Source: Aerococcaceae bacterium NML190073
Lineage (GTDB): Bacteria > Bacillota > Bacilli > Lactobacillales > Aerococcaceae
Assembly: GCA_026131555.1 (NCBI GenBank)
Contig: JAMXJH010000004.1
Location: forward strand, 62,001 to 126,000
Direction of reading: 5' to 3'
Length of the DNA: 64,000 nucleotides
Shown piece by piece: positions 36,820-47,047 of the stretch. Each line of letters opens with the position of its first letter. Position 1 is the stretch's first letter. The position numbers were made by a program, and so were the translations under genes. A model generated the notes under the pieces. It saw nothing but the letters and a program-made list of their open reading frames with translations. It did no database searches and was not told the origin of the DNA.

Positions 36820-38085
36820 TTACTCATAAACTTCTGCAACTGTGTGTAGTATATTATCTGTCGCCAATTCAATAATCTTTAAGACAACGTCGCTTGCTTT
36901 TTGCATACTTTCCAATGTAATAAATTCATAACAACCGTGTAAGTTCTCCGCACCGGTAAAGATATTCGGTGTCGGAATGCCTTTATACGTGATGATACAA
37001 CCATCCGTGCCGCCTCGAAACGGCTGAACATCCGGTGTAATCCCGCAAGCACGATACGCTTCAAGCGCTAAATTGACCGGTGTCATATCTTGCTGAATAA
37101 TATCTGCCATATTGTAGTACTCATCATAAATCTCGCAAGTAATACGTGGCATATCATAAGTCGCATTCTGCTGCGCTACTAAATCGTACATCAGTTGCTT
37201 ACGTGCGGCAAACTTATCTTGGTCATGGTCACGAATAATGTAGGTCGCCACAACATGGTCTAAGTTTCCTTGCTGGTTTGATAACATGAAGAATCCTTCA
37301 TATCCGCTTGTCTTCTCCGGTACTTCATCTTGCGGCAAACGGGCAAAAAATTTTGCCGCTTCTGCAAGAGCGTTGACCATGACATTTTTGGCTTGACCGG
37401 GATGAACGCTTGTACCGGTAAACGTCAATATTGCCCGTGCGGCATTAAACGTTTCGTATTCAAACTTGCCGACGATACCACTGTCTAATGTGTAAGCAAA
37501 TTGTGCCGGAAATTTATCGGCAACGAAGCGATGCGCTCCTTTACCTATCTCCTCATCCGGTCCAAACGCAAACCATAAGTCGCCATGTGGGAGGTCGGGA
37601 TGTTCAATTAAATATTTCGCCGCTTCAATAATCGATACCATGCCCGCCTTATCATCCGCTCCTAATAAAGTTGTTCCGTCAGTTGTAATCAACGTTTCGC
37701 CGATATAATGGGTTAAATTAGGAAACTCCGACACCGTTAACCATTTATCCAAAGCTGCATTCAACAACACATCTTGCCCGTTGTAATTCGGGTGAATCAA
37801 TGGTTGAACATTCTCGGAAGGATAATCCGCCGTGTCGATATGTGCAATCCAACCGATTGCCGGAATATCACGCTCAGGACAATTGCTCGTTAATTTAGCC
37901 GTAACGAAAGCATCTCGCTCATCATAATAAACCTCTTCAAAACCCAGTGCCTGTAATTCATCTACTAACATCATTGCGAATGCTACTTGATTCGGTGTCG
38001 TCGGAATGGCATCGCTATGAATGTCACTACGGGTGTTCATCTTGGCATAACGTATAAATCGTTCTAACATGGTTGAATAGCGCAT
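36820..38085 (-). CDS. pepT: Peptidase T (tripeptide aminopeptidase)
   Basis: Cytosolic zinc M20 peptidase that removes the N-terminal residue of tripeptides. Zinc-site motifs are visible: WIAHIDTADYP, GTTLLGADDKAGM and FGPDEEIGKGAHRF, with a late FRGGTDG. The start MRYSTMLERF has AAAGGAG upstream, inside the end of pyrR; a frame 24 codons longer overlaps pyrR and lacks a site. 421 residues. Probably co-transcribed with pyrR. Confidence 0.95.
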   Translation of the reverse strand: MRYSTMLERFIRYAKMNTRSDIHSDAIPTTPNQVAFAMMLVDELQALGFEEVYYDERDAFVTAKLTSNCPERDIPAIGWIAHIDTADYPSENVQPLIHPNYNGQDVLLNAALDKWLTVSEFPNLTHYIGETLITTDGTTLLGADDKAGMVSIIEAAKYLIEHPDLPHGDLWFAFGPDEEIGKGAHRFVADKFPAQFAYTLDSGIVGKFEYETFNAARAILTFTGTSVHPGQAKNVMVNALAEAAKFFARLPQDEVPEKTSGYEGFFMLSNQQGNLDHVVATYIIRDHDQDKFAARKQLMYDLVAQQNATYDMPRITCEIYDEYYNMADIIQQDMTPVNLALEAYRACGITPDVQPFRGGTDGCIITYKGIPTPNIFTGAENLHGCYEFITLESMQKASDVVLKIIELATDNILHTVAEVYE

Positions 38086-38086
38086 C

Positions 38087-38653
<567 letters not shown>

Positions 38654-38671
38654 TTATGTCTTCTTCGGTGT

Positions 38672-39241
38672 TTAATCCCTGTCACTTCGCTGACCGACAT
38701 TCGCCAATAATTGCGCCTCAATTAACATCTTCGCCAACTGTTCCGGTGATTCTTTGGCACCTTTCTTGACCCAGTGAAGAATGACGCCAATCGAACTGGA
38801 TAAGAAGAATTCTGTTGCATAGTCTGCCGGCAATACCGGATGATGTTCCAAGACCGTTCGCAACTCATCAGCTTGCTCAATCAATTTCATTAGAAATTGG
38901 CGCATCGATTTGTCCACTTCATCGGGACGACGCATTGTCAACGCATAAATGAAATCGAAATCTTGCTTGATGATATGGAATACTTGCAGTAAAGGCGCAT
39001 AATAAGCTTCCTTCGATTGATTGATTAACAATAATTGTCCAATATCCGCATAAATATCTGCCATCAATTGCTCTAACAAATCAAATTTATCCAAATAGTG
39101 CAAATAGAATGTGCCACGATTGATTTGTGCGTACCTTGTAATATCGCTCACGGTAATCGCATCAAAACTTTTTTCCTGCAACAAAGTCGTCAACGCCCGC
39201 TTAATATCTTGCTTCGTGTCAGTCTTACGTTGTTGCGTCAA
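38672..39241 (-). CDS. TetR family transcriptional regulator
   Basis: 189 residues. The N-terminal helix-turn-helix is typical (ITVSDITRYAQINRGTFYLHYLDKFDLLEQL, here read in parts), with a variable C-terminal ligand domain. It is divergent from an ABC ATPase and large permease, and palindromes with TCAACA/TGTTGA half-sites lie in the shared 110-base gap. It probably represses both directions and senses a compound handled by that transporter. Confidence 0.88.
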   Translation of the reverse strand: MTQQRKTDTKQDIKRALTTLLQEKSFDAITVSDITRYAQINRGTFYLHYLDKFDLLEQLMADIYADIGQLLLINQSKEAYYAPLLQVFHIIKQDFDFIYALTMRRPDEVDKSMRQFLMKLIEQADELRTVLEHHPVLPADYATEFFLSSSIGVILHWVKKGAKESPEQLAKMLIEAQLLANVGQRSDRD

Positions 39242-39253
39242 GATACTCCCTCC

Positions 39254-39283
39254 TTAAATCAACATCTGCTTGGCTTTTGTTGA
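39254..39283. promoter_or_regulatory. Operator candidate 1 for the TetR regulator
   Basis: TTAAATCAACA at 39254-39264 faces TTGTTGA at 39277-39283. The left arm is repeated exactly in operator 2. It overlaps the tetR leader. Confidence 0.5.
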
Positions 39284-39322
39284 TTGTTTTTGTCACAAAA
39301 ATAGTATAAATTAAATGTGAGG

Positions 39323-39347
39323 TTAAATCAACACGTTGTTGAATTAA
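39323..39347. promoter_or_regulatory. Operator candidate 2, near-perfect palindrome
   Basis: TTAAATCAACA, centre CG, then TTGTTGAATTAA: arms differ at one position. It lies just before the ABC ATPase ribosome binding site and downstream of a TATAAA -10-like box at 39305, a good place for repression. Confidence 0.65.
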
Positions 39348-39366
39348 GAAAGTGAGGATGAGCTTT

Positions 39367-40068
39367 ATGGCTTATATCGAATTGAAACATTGTTCTAAAT
39401 ATTATCAAGTCGGAGAAGTATCAATTACAGCAAATCATGATATTAACTTTACGATTGAAAAAGGCGAACTCGTCATTATTCTCGGGGCTTCCGGTGCCGG
39501 TAAATCGACCGTCTTAAATATTCTCGGCGGCATGGATTGCTTTGATGAAGGCGAAATCTGGGTAGACGGTATCAATATTGCCGATTACTCCAAGCAACAA
39601 CTTACCCACTATCGTCGCAACGACGTTGGTTTCGTCTTTCAATTCTATAATTTAGTGCCGAACTTAACTGCTAAGGAGAATGTCGAACTGGCGGTCGAAA
39701 TCGTCAAAGATGCGCAAAACCCGACAGATGCCCTTGAAGTGGTCGGGTTAGGTCATCGTCTGCATAATTTCCCTGCGCAACTCTCAGGCGGCGAACAACA
39801 ACGTGTCTCCATTGCACGTGCCATCGCCAAAAAGCCTAAACTCTTACTATGTGATGAGCCGACAGGTGCTTTAGATTATCAAACCGGTAAGCAAGTCTTG
39901 CATATTTTGCAGGAAATGGCCCGTAAAGCCGGTACAACTGTCGTGATTGTGACACATAATACTGCCTTAGCACCGATTGCTGATCGTGTCATTCATTTGC
40001 ATGATGCACGTGTCAAAGCGATTCAATTGAATGCGACACCGCAAGATATTGCGACAATCGAGTACTAG
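39367..40068 (+). CDS. ABC transporter ATP-binding protein (LolD/MacB type)
   Basis: ATPase of a MacB/FtsX-type transporter. Walker [14 protein letters not shown]-loop [12 protein letters not shown], signature [16 protein letters not shown], Walker [14 protein letters not shown]-loop VIVTHNTA. Start at MAYIELKHC with GTGAGG upstream; an earlier GTG overlaps that site. 233 residues. Twelve bases separate it from the permease; both are probably controlled by the divergent TetR protein. Confidence 0.92.
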   Translation: MAYIELKHCSKYYQVGEVSITANHDINFTIEKGELVIILGASGAGKSTVLNILGGMDCFDEGEIWVDGINIADYSKQQLTHYRRNDVGFVFQFYNLVPNLTAKENVELAVEIVKDAQNPTDALEVVGLGHRLHNFPAQLSGGEQQRVSIARAIAKKPKLLLCDEPTGALDYQTGKQVLHILQEMARKAGTTVVIVTHNTALAPIADRVIHLHDARVKAIQLNATPQDIATIEY

Positions 40069-40080
40069 GAGGCAACCTTT

Positions 40081-43000
40081 ATGAAACGAACACTCCATAA
40101 AGAGATTCGGCAATCCTTTCGCCAATCGCGTGGACGCTTTCTATCGATTCTATGTTTAATGTTTCTCGGTTCATTCGCCTTAGTCGGATTGAAAGTTGTA
40201 CGACCGAATGTGGAGGAAATGTTGACGCATTTTTTTGCCGAACATCAAGTCATGGATTTGGCGATTATTAGTGAATACGGATTGAGCCGTGATGACCAGC
40301 ACGAATTGAATCAACTGGAAGAGATGACCATTGAGTATGGCTACTTCACGGATGTTGTCATCGAAGCAACAGATACTGCCTTTCGTCTGTTCTCTCTTCC
40401 AAAAAACATTTCGCATTATCACTTATTGGCAGGAACAATGCCGCAAACGCCACAAGAAATTGTTCTCAACAGCAAATACCAATCCCATTATCGTATCGGC
40501 GACACCATTCGCTTCACTCAGAAAGGACAAGCCAAATTATTAAAGTCAACTGACTTCACCATTACCGGTTTTGTCACTTCTGCGGAAATTCTTTCGGATA
40601 CAACTATCGGATCTGCCAATGCCGGAACAGGTTATTTGGAGGGATATGGCGTCATTGGCGCAGATGTTTTTGATACGGATGTTTATACGATTGCCCGCAT
40701 TCGTTTCGATGCATTGTCGAAGTTGCCGCCTTTTTCTAAGGCGTATCAAGCTAAATTGCAAGTGCTTCATCAGCAAATCGATGCATTGTTGACGGATAAT
40801 GGTGAGCTGCGACTCAAGCGTATTCAATCGGATGCACAATCAGAGATTGCATCAGCTGAGCAAGAAATTTCCAGCGCTCAGTCTAAACTATCGAGTGCGG
40901 AAATAGAACTTTCAAAGGCTCAATCCGAAATTGACCGTCATCAATCGGCGCTCCAATCAGCCAGTATTGAAATTGCCAATCAAGACGAAACGCTCGCAAC
41001 TGCTGCTGAACAATTGGCAACTGCCGAAACAGAACTTTATAATAGTAAATTCGTTCTTGACCAAGTCAGTCAACAGCTCAACGATGCGAATACAACTCTA
41101 TCTCAACAGAAAACCTTACTCGATGAAGGTTTTGCAGCACTTGCTACCGCTAAGAATGAACTCGATAGTAAAGAAGCATTACTGAAGACAAGTCTGGAAA
41201 CGCTCAACACGACTAAAGCCGAACTCGATGCACACAAGAAGACACTCGACCAAGCAAATAGCGATTTAACCACTAACGAAACACATCTCAATACGGCTAT
41301 GGCGGATTTGCAACAACAAATCGATGCGTTGGTGGCACAAGGAATTGACCCGCAAACTGTCCCGGAAATCGTCGCTGCTCAAACCACCTTAACTGAACAA
41401 GCGAACACTTTACAGACAGCTCGAGAAGAATATGAACGCAACCTAAGTCATTATCAAACAGGGCTCTCTCACTATCAAACAGGACTAGCCGAATACGAGG
41501 CTGGCTCTCTCCAACACGCAAATGGTCTGGCAGAATATGAAGCAAATGCTACCCACTTAAACGAAAAACAAACGCTCTATCAGCAAGCAGTTGAAACATT
41601 AGAAGCAAATGCACAAGCTTATCAAATTGGACTTTCTGACTATCAAGCAGGAATGAACATCTTTGCAATCAATCAATCAGATTACGAATCAGGTCACCAT
41701 CAACTTCAAGCAGCAAAGCAAACATATAAAGATGGACAAAGCGACTTGAATTCCGCTCAACAGCAACTGGAAGATGAAACGCAAAACTTCGAGCAGAAAC
41801 GTTCAGAAGCAGACAGCAATATTCAAGAAGCAAATCAAGAGATTGCGGATGCAAAAGAAGCATTGGCGAAATTGATTGTACCGGACTACCATACTTATAC
41901 ACGTCATACGTTCTTGACTTCTAATGGTTATCGTATGATTACCGGTAGTATTGAAGGAATCCATTCAGTCGGTGACTTATTCCCTGTTATTCTCTATCTT
42001 GTGGCAGCATTAGTCACAATGACAACCATGACACGTTTCGTCAATGAGGAACGTACACATATCGGACTATTGAAAGCACTTGGTTACAGCGATAACGATA
42101 TTCTTAAGAAATTCACTTGGTATGGTCTAACTGCCGGTTTAATCGGCACTCTATTAGGGATTATGGCAGGCACATACCTCTTACCGGCAATTCTCATCGA
42201 TACACTGTACGGCAAGATGCCTATTCCGGATGTTCCCTTCCGTTTCCATTTAGGTATCAGTAGTCTTGCTGTCATTAGCACTATTATATGCAGCACCTTG
42301 CCACCGTTGTTCATCGCTCGCAAAACACTACAAGAAACACCTGCCTTACTTTTGTTACCTAAACCTCCGGCAAAAGGTGCGACCATTTTGTTAGAGCGTA
42401 TTCGTCCAATTTGGCGACGTTTGACTTTCACACAGAAAGTTACTTGTCGCAATATTTTCCGTTATAAGCAACGTATGTTAATGACTATCTTCGGAGTTGC
42501 CGGTTCCGTTGCACTACTACTAGCCGGACTGGGAATTACAGCTTCCCTGAACAATATTGTTACCAAACAATACGGAAACATTTTGCACTATGATATGATT
42601 GTCATGCTGAATCATTCGCTTAGTTCTAACGAACGAAAAGAATTGAATCAATTACTCCGACAGGAAAACATTGCGCAACATCAGCCAATTTATGCGAAAA
42701 CATTTACTACAACGGTGCCTCATTCACCGGATACACAAGACATCACTCTGATTGTCACAGGAGCTGAACGCTTGACACCTTTCGTCGAACTTAGACAGCG
42801 ACAAACGCAACAACCACTTCTTTTAGATGATATGGGCGTTATCCTATCTGAACATTATGCAACATTACTCAATGCATCCGTTCAAGACACGGTGCCGCTT
42901 ACCAATCAACACAGCGTAACCGATATTCCTATTCTCGGAATCGCAGAATTTTACGCAGGACATTTCATGTTTATGACACCGACAGGATATGCACAATATT

Positions 43001-43563
43001 TTGGCGAAACACCGACAAATAACGCCTATTTCATTACATTGCATACCTCTTCTCCGACTGAAATCAAGCGACTCGCTGCTCAATTCATGTCCTTAGACGC
43101 TGTCAAAAATGTCGCACAAAACACGGACATCATTGAACAAGTTGAAGCCGTTGTCGATTCTTTAAGCACATCCATGCAAATTTTAACCATTGTATCGGTT
43201 TTCCTAGCGATTGTGATTCTCTATAATTTGACCACAATCAATGTTGCAGAGCGGATTCGTGAACTGTCAACCATTAAAGTCCTCGGCTTCTATGATCGTG
43301 AAGTGACGCGTTATATTTACCGAGAAACCATGATTCTTTCCTTAATTGGCATTGCATTCGGTTTAATTGCCGGCAAGTTATTGCACCGCATCATGATTGC
43401 AACTATCAGTCCAAACAATATGATGTTTGATCCCGAAATTGCGCACCATATCTATATCATTCCACCATTAGTGATTGTGTTAATATTGGCAGTGCTAGGT
43501 GCATTCGTACACTTCACACTCAAGCACGTTGATATGTTAGAAGCATTGAAAGCAAATGAATAA
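40081..43563 (+). CDS. FtsX-like ABC permease with long coiled-coil insert
   Basis: 1160 residues. One membrane helix near the N-terminus (about 20-40) is followed by an extracytoplasmic region holding a very long coiled coil (about 250-600) rich in Ala, Gln, Ser and Glu. Part of it has seven-residue repeats such as HYQTGLSHYQTGLAEYEAG. Two FtsX modules follow: LVAALVTMTTMTRFVNEERT (about 640-660) and IVILYNLTTINVAERIRELS near 1045-1065, each with three helices. Such mechanotransmitting permeases handle peptides, lipids or antibiotics in Lactobacillales rather than small solutes. The coiled coil could span part of the cell wall. Partner of the ATPase just upstream. Confidence 0.88.
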   Translation: MKRTLHKEIRQSFRQSRGRFLSILCLMFLGSFALVGLKVVRPNVEEMLTHFFAEHQVMDLAIISEYGLSRDDQHELNQLEEMTIEYGYFTDVVIEATDTAFRLFSLPKNISHYHLLAGTMPQTPQEIVLNSKYQSHYRIGDTIRFTQKGQAKLLKSTDFTITGFVTSAEILSDTTIGSANAGTGYLEGYGVIGADVFDTDVYTIARIRFDALSKLPPFSKAYQAKLQVLHQQIDALLTDNGELRLKRIQSDAQSEIASAEQEISSAQSKLSSAEIELSKAQSEIDRHQSALQSASIEIANQDETLATAAEQLATAETELYNSKFVLDQVSQQLNDANTTLSQQKTLLDEGFAALATAKNELDSKEALLKTSLETLNTTKAELDAHKKTLDQANSDLTTNETHLNTAMADLQQQIDALVAQGIDPQTVPEIVAAQTTLTEQANTLQTAREEYERNLSHYQTGLSHYQTGLAEYEAGSLQHANGLAEYEANATHLNEKQTLYQQAVETLEANAQAYQIGLSDYQAGMNIFAINQSDYESGHHQLQAAKQTYKDGQSDLNSAQQQLEDETQNFEQKRSEADSNIQEANQEIADAKEALAKLIVPDYHTYTRHTFLTSNGYRMITGSIEGIHSVGDLFPVILYLVAALVTMTTMTRFVNEERTHIGLLKALGYSDNDILKKFTWYGLTAGLIGTLLGIMAGTYLLPAILIDTLYGKMPIPDVPFRFHLGISSLAVISTIICSTLPPLFIARKTLQETPALLLLPKPPAKGATILLERIRPIWRRLTFTQKVTCRNIFRYKQRMLMTIFGVAGSVALLLAGLGITASLNNIVTKQYGNILHYDMIVMLNHSLSSNERKELNQLLRQENIAQHQPIYAKTFTTTVPHSPDTQDITLIVTGAERLTPFVELRQRQTQQPLLLDDMGVILSEHYATLLNASVQDTVPLTNQHSVTDIPILGIAEFYAGHFMFMTPTGYAQYFGETPTNNAYFITLHTSSPTEIKRLAAQFMSLDAVKNVAQNTDIIEQVEAVVDSLSTSMQILTIVSVFLAIVILYNLTTINVAERIRELSTIKVLGFYDREVTRYIYRETMILSLIGIAFGLIAGKLLHRIMIATISPNNMMFDPEIAHHIYIIPPLVIVLILAVLGAFVHFTLKHVDMLEALKANE

Positions 43564-43599
43564 ACGAAAACACCATGCACCAAGACAGTTTCGTCCCTA

Positions 43600-43659
43600 A
43601 TAAACAAGTAAGTCCCAAAGATTAGGTCATAGCCTTACTTTGGGACTTAGTTTGTTTAT
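43600..43659. terminator. Bidirectional terminator between the permease and ackA
   Basis: A stem of about 20 bp: ATAAACAA then AAGTCCCAAAG on the left pairs with CTTTGGGACTT then TTTGTTTAT at 43638-43659, with a 17-base loop. It separates convergent genes. Confidence 0.75.
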
Positions 43660-43662
43660 AGA

Positions 43663-43727
43663 AACTCCGGCTATTTACCGAAACAGTGAGTGACATTCAA
43701 CACTGTTCATTCCTAGCCGGAGTTCGT
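43663..43727. repeat. Compound inverted repeat just past ackA
   Basis: Outer arms AACTCCGGCTA and TAGCCGGAGTT enclose an inner AACAGTG/CACTGTT hairpin. It could be the ackA terminator, but no long T run follows. Confidence 0.6.
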
Positions 43728-43737
43728 TTATTATGAA

Positions 43738-44928
43738 TTATTTTTTAAGTCTTTCAACTTCACGAGCGATTTCTACTTCTTCGTTAGTCGGTACGTTGAC
43801 TACAAAGATTTTAGAATCATCTGATGAAACAATCGCTTCTTTACGTGTATTGTTACGCTCCGGATCAATCTTAGCACCGAAGAATGACAAACCGTCGATT
43901 ACTGCTTGACGTGTTTCTTTCGAATTCTCGCCGATACCTGCTGTAAAGACAATTGCATCGACACCGTCCATGGCAGCTACATATTGACCGATGTATTTTT
44001 TCACACGGTTATAGTAAATCTCTAAAGCTAATTGTGCACGTTCGTTGCCGCTGTTCGCTGCAGCTTCAATATCACGCATATCACTTGATACACCGGATAA
44101 CCCTAACATACCTGATTTCTTGTTCAAAATATCAATCATGTCATTGACATTCGTGATATTCAATTTGCTCATTAAGAAAGCAACTAATGAAGCATCAATA
44201 TCTCCCGTACGCGTTCCCATGGTAATTCCTGCTAATGGCGTGAAGCCCATTGAAGTATCGTAAGATTTACCATCTTTAATTGCTGTAATGGATGCACCAT
44301 TTCCTAAGTGGCAAGTAATGATTTTCAATGAATCAAACGGTTTGCCGATAATATCTGCTGCACGGCGTGCCACATAACGATGACTTGTACCATGTGCCCC
44401 ATACTTACGTGCGCCATATTGTTCATAGTACTCGTAAGGCAAACTATATAAATAGTTCTCTGCCGGCATTGTTGTATGGAAAGAAGTATCGAATACTGCT
44501 GCCATTGTACATTCCGGTAAACGCTCTTTGAACGCACGCATAACAGCTGCTTCTGCCGGGTTATGCAATGGGGCAAATTCACCTAAATCTGCCACTTGTT
44601 GAATGACTTCATCCGTTACTAAAGCAGATTCTTTGAACAATTCGCCACCTGCCACAACACGGTGACCTACTCCTGTAATTTCATGATAATCTGACAAAAT
44701 ATTTAATTCCGGCAAATATTGGAATAGTAACTCTACCGCACGGTCATGCGTTGGAATATCTTCAACCAATTTGAATTCTTGGTCATCGCCATACTCAATC
44801 TTGAAGATTGAATCCGGCAAGCCGATTCTTTCTACTAATCCTTTTGCAATAACTGTTTCTTGAGGCATCTCAATCAATTGGAATTTCAAGCTTGAACTTC
44901 CCGCATTAATTGCCATTGTTTTAGCCAT
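43738..44928 (-). CDS. ackA: Acetate kinase
   Basis: Makes ATP and acetate from acetyl-phosphate, the last step of acetate production and thus linked to the PflAB route at 7 kb. Motifs: NAGSSSLKFQL at the N-terminus, VFDTSFHTTMP, HLGNGASITAIKDG and TGEI-type VFTAGIGENS. 396 residues. Own promoter upstream and terminators downstream, so monocistronic. Confidence 0.97.
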   Translation of the reverse strand: MAKTMAINAGSSSLKFQLIEMPQETVIAKGLVERIGLPDSIFKIEYGDDQEFKLVEDIPTHDRAVELLFQYLPELNILSDYHEITGVGHRVVAGGELFKESALVTDEVIQQVADLGEFAPLHNPAEAAVMRAFKERLPECTMAAVFDTSFHTTMPAENYLYSLPYEYYEQYGARKYGAHGTSHRYVARRAADIIGKPFDSLKIITCHLGNGASITAIKDGKSYDTSMGFTPLAGITMGTRTGDIDASLVAFLMSKLNITNVNDMIDILNKKSGMLGLSGVSSDMRDIEAAANSGNERAQLALEIYYNRVKKYIGQYVAAMDGVDAIVFTAGIGENSKETRQAVIDGLSFFGAKIDPERNNTRKEAIVSSDDSKIFVVNVPTNEEVEIAREVERLKK

Positions 44929-44962
44929 AATGTAATCGCTCCATTTCTCTTAAACTGCCTTT

Positions 44963-44991
44963 ATTATACATGATAATCCCTTAAATTTCAC
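44963..44991 (-). promoter_or_regulatory. Promoter of ackA
   Basis: GTGAAA, 17 bases, TATAAT on the minus strand, about 35 bases before the start. Confidence 0.55.
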
Positions 44992-45138
44992 TAATTAGCA
45001 CAAAAAATTTGTGAAAATCTATTACGCCATTTCAAAACAGAATATGCTTTCTCAACCAATTAGCGTATCCTATTATGCAAGCATATTTCGTTTCATCACA
45101 GACTTTCCAATCGCTAATTCCGCATAACAATGCGATGA

Positions 45139-45375
45139 TTACGCTAACAAATCATCCAATTCCGACTTCTCAACTGCACGATGTGCCTTACAAATCGGAC
45201 ACTCTTCTACATATTGCGAACGAACAGTAAACAAAGGTAAGAAAAATAGTGAAAATTTACTGCCGTATTGAACTACTTGTGTTTGCACTTCATTGTGACA
45301 GTTCGGACATTCAATCCGATTCTTTGACATTCCTAATTTATTCTCGAAACCTTTCGTTCCCCAAATTAATAACAT
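45139..45375 (-). CDS. Small zinc-ribbon protein
   Basis: 78 residues with two Cys pairs (ECPNCHNEV and ECPICKAHR) that should bind one zinc. A short hydrophobic stretch (FSLFFLPLF) lies between them. It matches small zinc-ribbon proteins of Firmicutes with no known role. AAAGGTGG precedes the start. Confidence 0.75.
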   Translation of the reverse strand: MLLIWGTKGFENKLGMSKNRIECPNCHNEVQTQVVQYGSKFSLFFLPLFTVRSQYVEECPICKAHRAVEKSELDDLLA

Positions 45376-45419
45376 AATATATCCACCTTTCTTGCTTCAT
45401 TGGAATTATTTTTGTTAAT

Positions 45420-45502
45420 AAAAATTGAGAACAATCTTGACAGAAATAATGGATTCCTGTCGTTTGAAGGATACTCTTCAAACAGATTCTTCTCAATTTC
45501 TA
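45420..45502 (-). terminator. Cloverleaf-like terminator after crr
   Basis: Outer stem AAATTGAGAA/TTCTCAATTT encloses two hairpins, GACAG/CTGTC and GTTTGAAG/CTTCAAAC. On the minus strand a TTTTTATT run follows the outer stem, so it should end the crr transcript in an unusual three-way shape. Confidence 0.7.
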
Positions 45503-45510
45503 TTAACGCA

Positions 45511-46014
45511 TCATTTTAAGACAATCTTGCCGATAGCCTGACCTTTCGTCACCGAACCTGAAGCAGTCAAATCAAATGATTCAATTACATCATTTCCGTT
45601 CGTGAAGATAACAATCATTGCATTATCTTTATCTTCTTCGGCGAGTTTTGCTAAATCTACTTCCGATACTAATGTGGACGATTGAACTTCTTGCCCCTCA
45701 CTCACAATCGTATCAAAAGGTTCGCCATTCAATGCAACTGTATCAATCCCCATATGTAATAGAACTTCTAATCCGGCATAGCTAAAGCCTACCGCATGCT
45801 TCGTTGGAAAAACATTCTCTACTTTCCCTGAAATAGGTGCTGAAATGGATCCATTTGTCGGAATAATCGCGAAACCGTCTCCCATCATTTTTTGAGAGAA
45901 AACGATATCTTTTACCTCTTCAATGGCAATCAATTCTCCGTCAGCAACTGCATACAGTGTTATTTCTTTCACAACAGGTGCTTTTTGTGTTTTTTTCTTG
46001 AACCAACCAAACAT
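45511..46014 (-). CDS. crr: PTS glucose-type EIIA component
   Basis: A stand-alone EIIA-Glc domain that accepts phosphate from HPr and passes it to an EIIB. Active His87 lies in LLHMGIDTVALNG, with the partner His73 in TKHAVGF. 167 residues, cytosolic. No EIIBC gene is adjacent, so it must serve a permease encoded elsewhere. Terminated by the cloverleaf-like hairpin downstream. Confidence 0.92.
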   Translation of the reverse strand: MFGWFKKKTQKAPVVKEITLYAVADGELIAIEEVKDIVFSQKMMGDGFAIIPTNGSISAPISGKVENVFPTKHAVGFSYAGLEVLLHMGIDTVALNGEPFDTIVSEGQEVQSSTLVSEVDLAKLAEEDKDNAMIVIFTNGNDVIESFDLTASGSVTKGQAIGKIVLK

Positions 46015-46088
46015 AGCCTTAATCCCCTTTAAATTATTTCTTATGTAGATACTATCACAAAATCCATGAATTCGCTAGAAAATTAGTG

Positions 46089-46094
46089 TATAAT
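46089..46094 (+). promoter_or_regulatory. -10 box of uppP
   Basis: TATAAT about 32 bases before the uppP ATG; the -35 is weak. Confidence 0.45.
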
Positions 46095-46125
46095 ACTAAA
46101 CATCCTAAAGATTGTGAGGTTTATT

Positions 46126-46968
46126 ATGTTAGATATTATCGAATTACTCAAAATTGTATTTTTGAGCATTGTTCAAGGAATTACTGAGTGGTTGCCAATC
46201 AGTAGTACCGGACACATGCGTTTAATTGATGAATTCATGCCATTACAACTGACAGCCGAGTTCAAAGATTTATTCTTTATTCTGGTGCAGTTAGGTTCCA
46301 TTTTTGCTGTGATGCTATTATATTTCAATAAACTGAATCCTTTTGCTGCCAATAAAGAACGTAAAGAACGTTTGGACACTTGGAAATTATGGAGTAAGGT
46401 TGTCATGGCATCCGTTCCGGCGATGGTCTTTGGATTTGCATTGGATGATTATATGGATGCTTATTTCAATACGCCGCTCGTTATTGCTTCAACACTAGTT
46501 CTCTACGGAATTGCCTTTATTTGGATTGAATCTGAACGCAAACCGAAACATGCGCGTGAAATTAGAACTCTCAATGAATTATCTTATGCAGATGCCTTTA
46601 AGATTGGTATTTTTCAAAGTTTGGCGCTAATTCCGGGGACATCACGCTCAGGGGCAACCATTATCGGTGGTTTGTTGATTGGGACATCACGCTATGTTGC
46701 AACAGAATTCTCGTTCTTTATGAGTATTCCGGCAATGTTCGGTGCCTCAACGTTAAAGCTAGTCAAATACGTTAAGAACAATGGGCTTAATTTCTCGCAG
46801 GCAGAATTGATTTATTTACTATCAGGTATGTTTGTCGCGTTTATTGTGTCACTCATCGTCATCAAATTCCTCTTGAACTACATTAAGAGAAACGATTTCA
46901 AAGGCTTCGGTTACTACCGTATTATTCTCGGTATCGTTATCTTAGCTTACTTCTTACTCTTTGGTTAA
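46126..46968 (+). CDS. uppP: Undecaprenyl-diphosphatase (BacA/UppP)
   Basis: Recycles undecaprenyl pyrophosphate to the carrier lipid for wall synthesis; raised levels give bacitracin resistance. Family motifs EWLPISSTGHM and PGTSRSGATI are intact, with about eight membrane helices. Start at MLDIIELLK, as GAGG lies just before it; an in-frame GTG at 46114 overlaps that site. 280 residues. Confidence 0.95.
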   Translation: MLDIIELLKIVFLSIVQGITEWLPISSTGHMRLIDEFMPLQLTAEFKDLFFILVQLGSIFAVMLLYFNKLNPFAANKERKERLDTWKLWSKVVMASVPAMVFGFALDDYMDAYFNTPLVIASTLVLYGIAFIWIESERKPKHAREIRTLNELSYADAFKIGIFQSLALIPGTSRSGATIIGGLLIGTSRYVATEFSFFMSIPAMFGASTLKLVKYVKNNGLNFSQAELIYLLSGMFVAFIVSLIVIKFLLNYIKRNDFKGFGYYRIILGIVILAYFLLFG

Positions 46969-46975
46969 CATAGAG

Positions 46976-47023
46976 AAAAACCGCTCAAATCCGTTGCGTA
47001 CAAATTGGATTTGAGTGGTTTTC
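46976..47023. terminator. Bidirectional terminator after uppP
   Basis: AAAACCGCTCAAATCC pairs with GGATTTGAGTGGTTTT (one wobble), 14-base loop. Serves uppP and the convergent secreted-protein gene. Confidence 0.85.
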
Positions 47024-47047
47024 ATTAGCCAACAAGTGCCCGTTAGC

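Noticed and set aside
42084-42452. 122-codon minus-strand frame inside the permease gene
   Set aside because: Shadow of a well-supported gene; no start signals.
45420-45502. tRNA gene
   Set aside because: Three stems resemble a cloverleaf, but there is no T-loop GTTCGANTC, no D-loop and no CCA-adjacent acceptor pattern.
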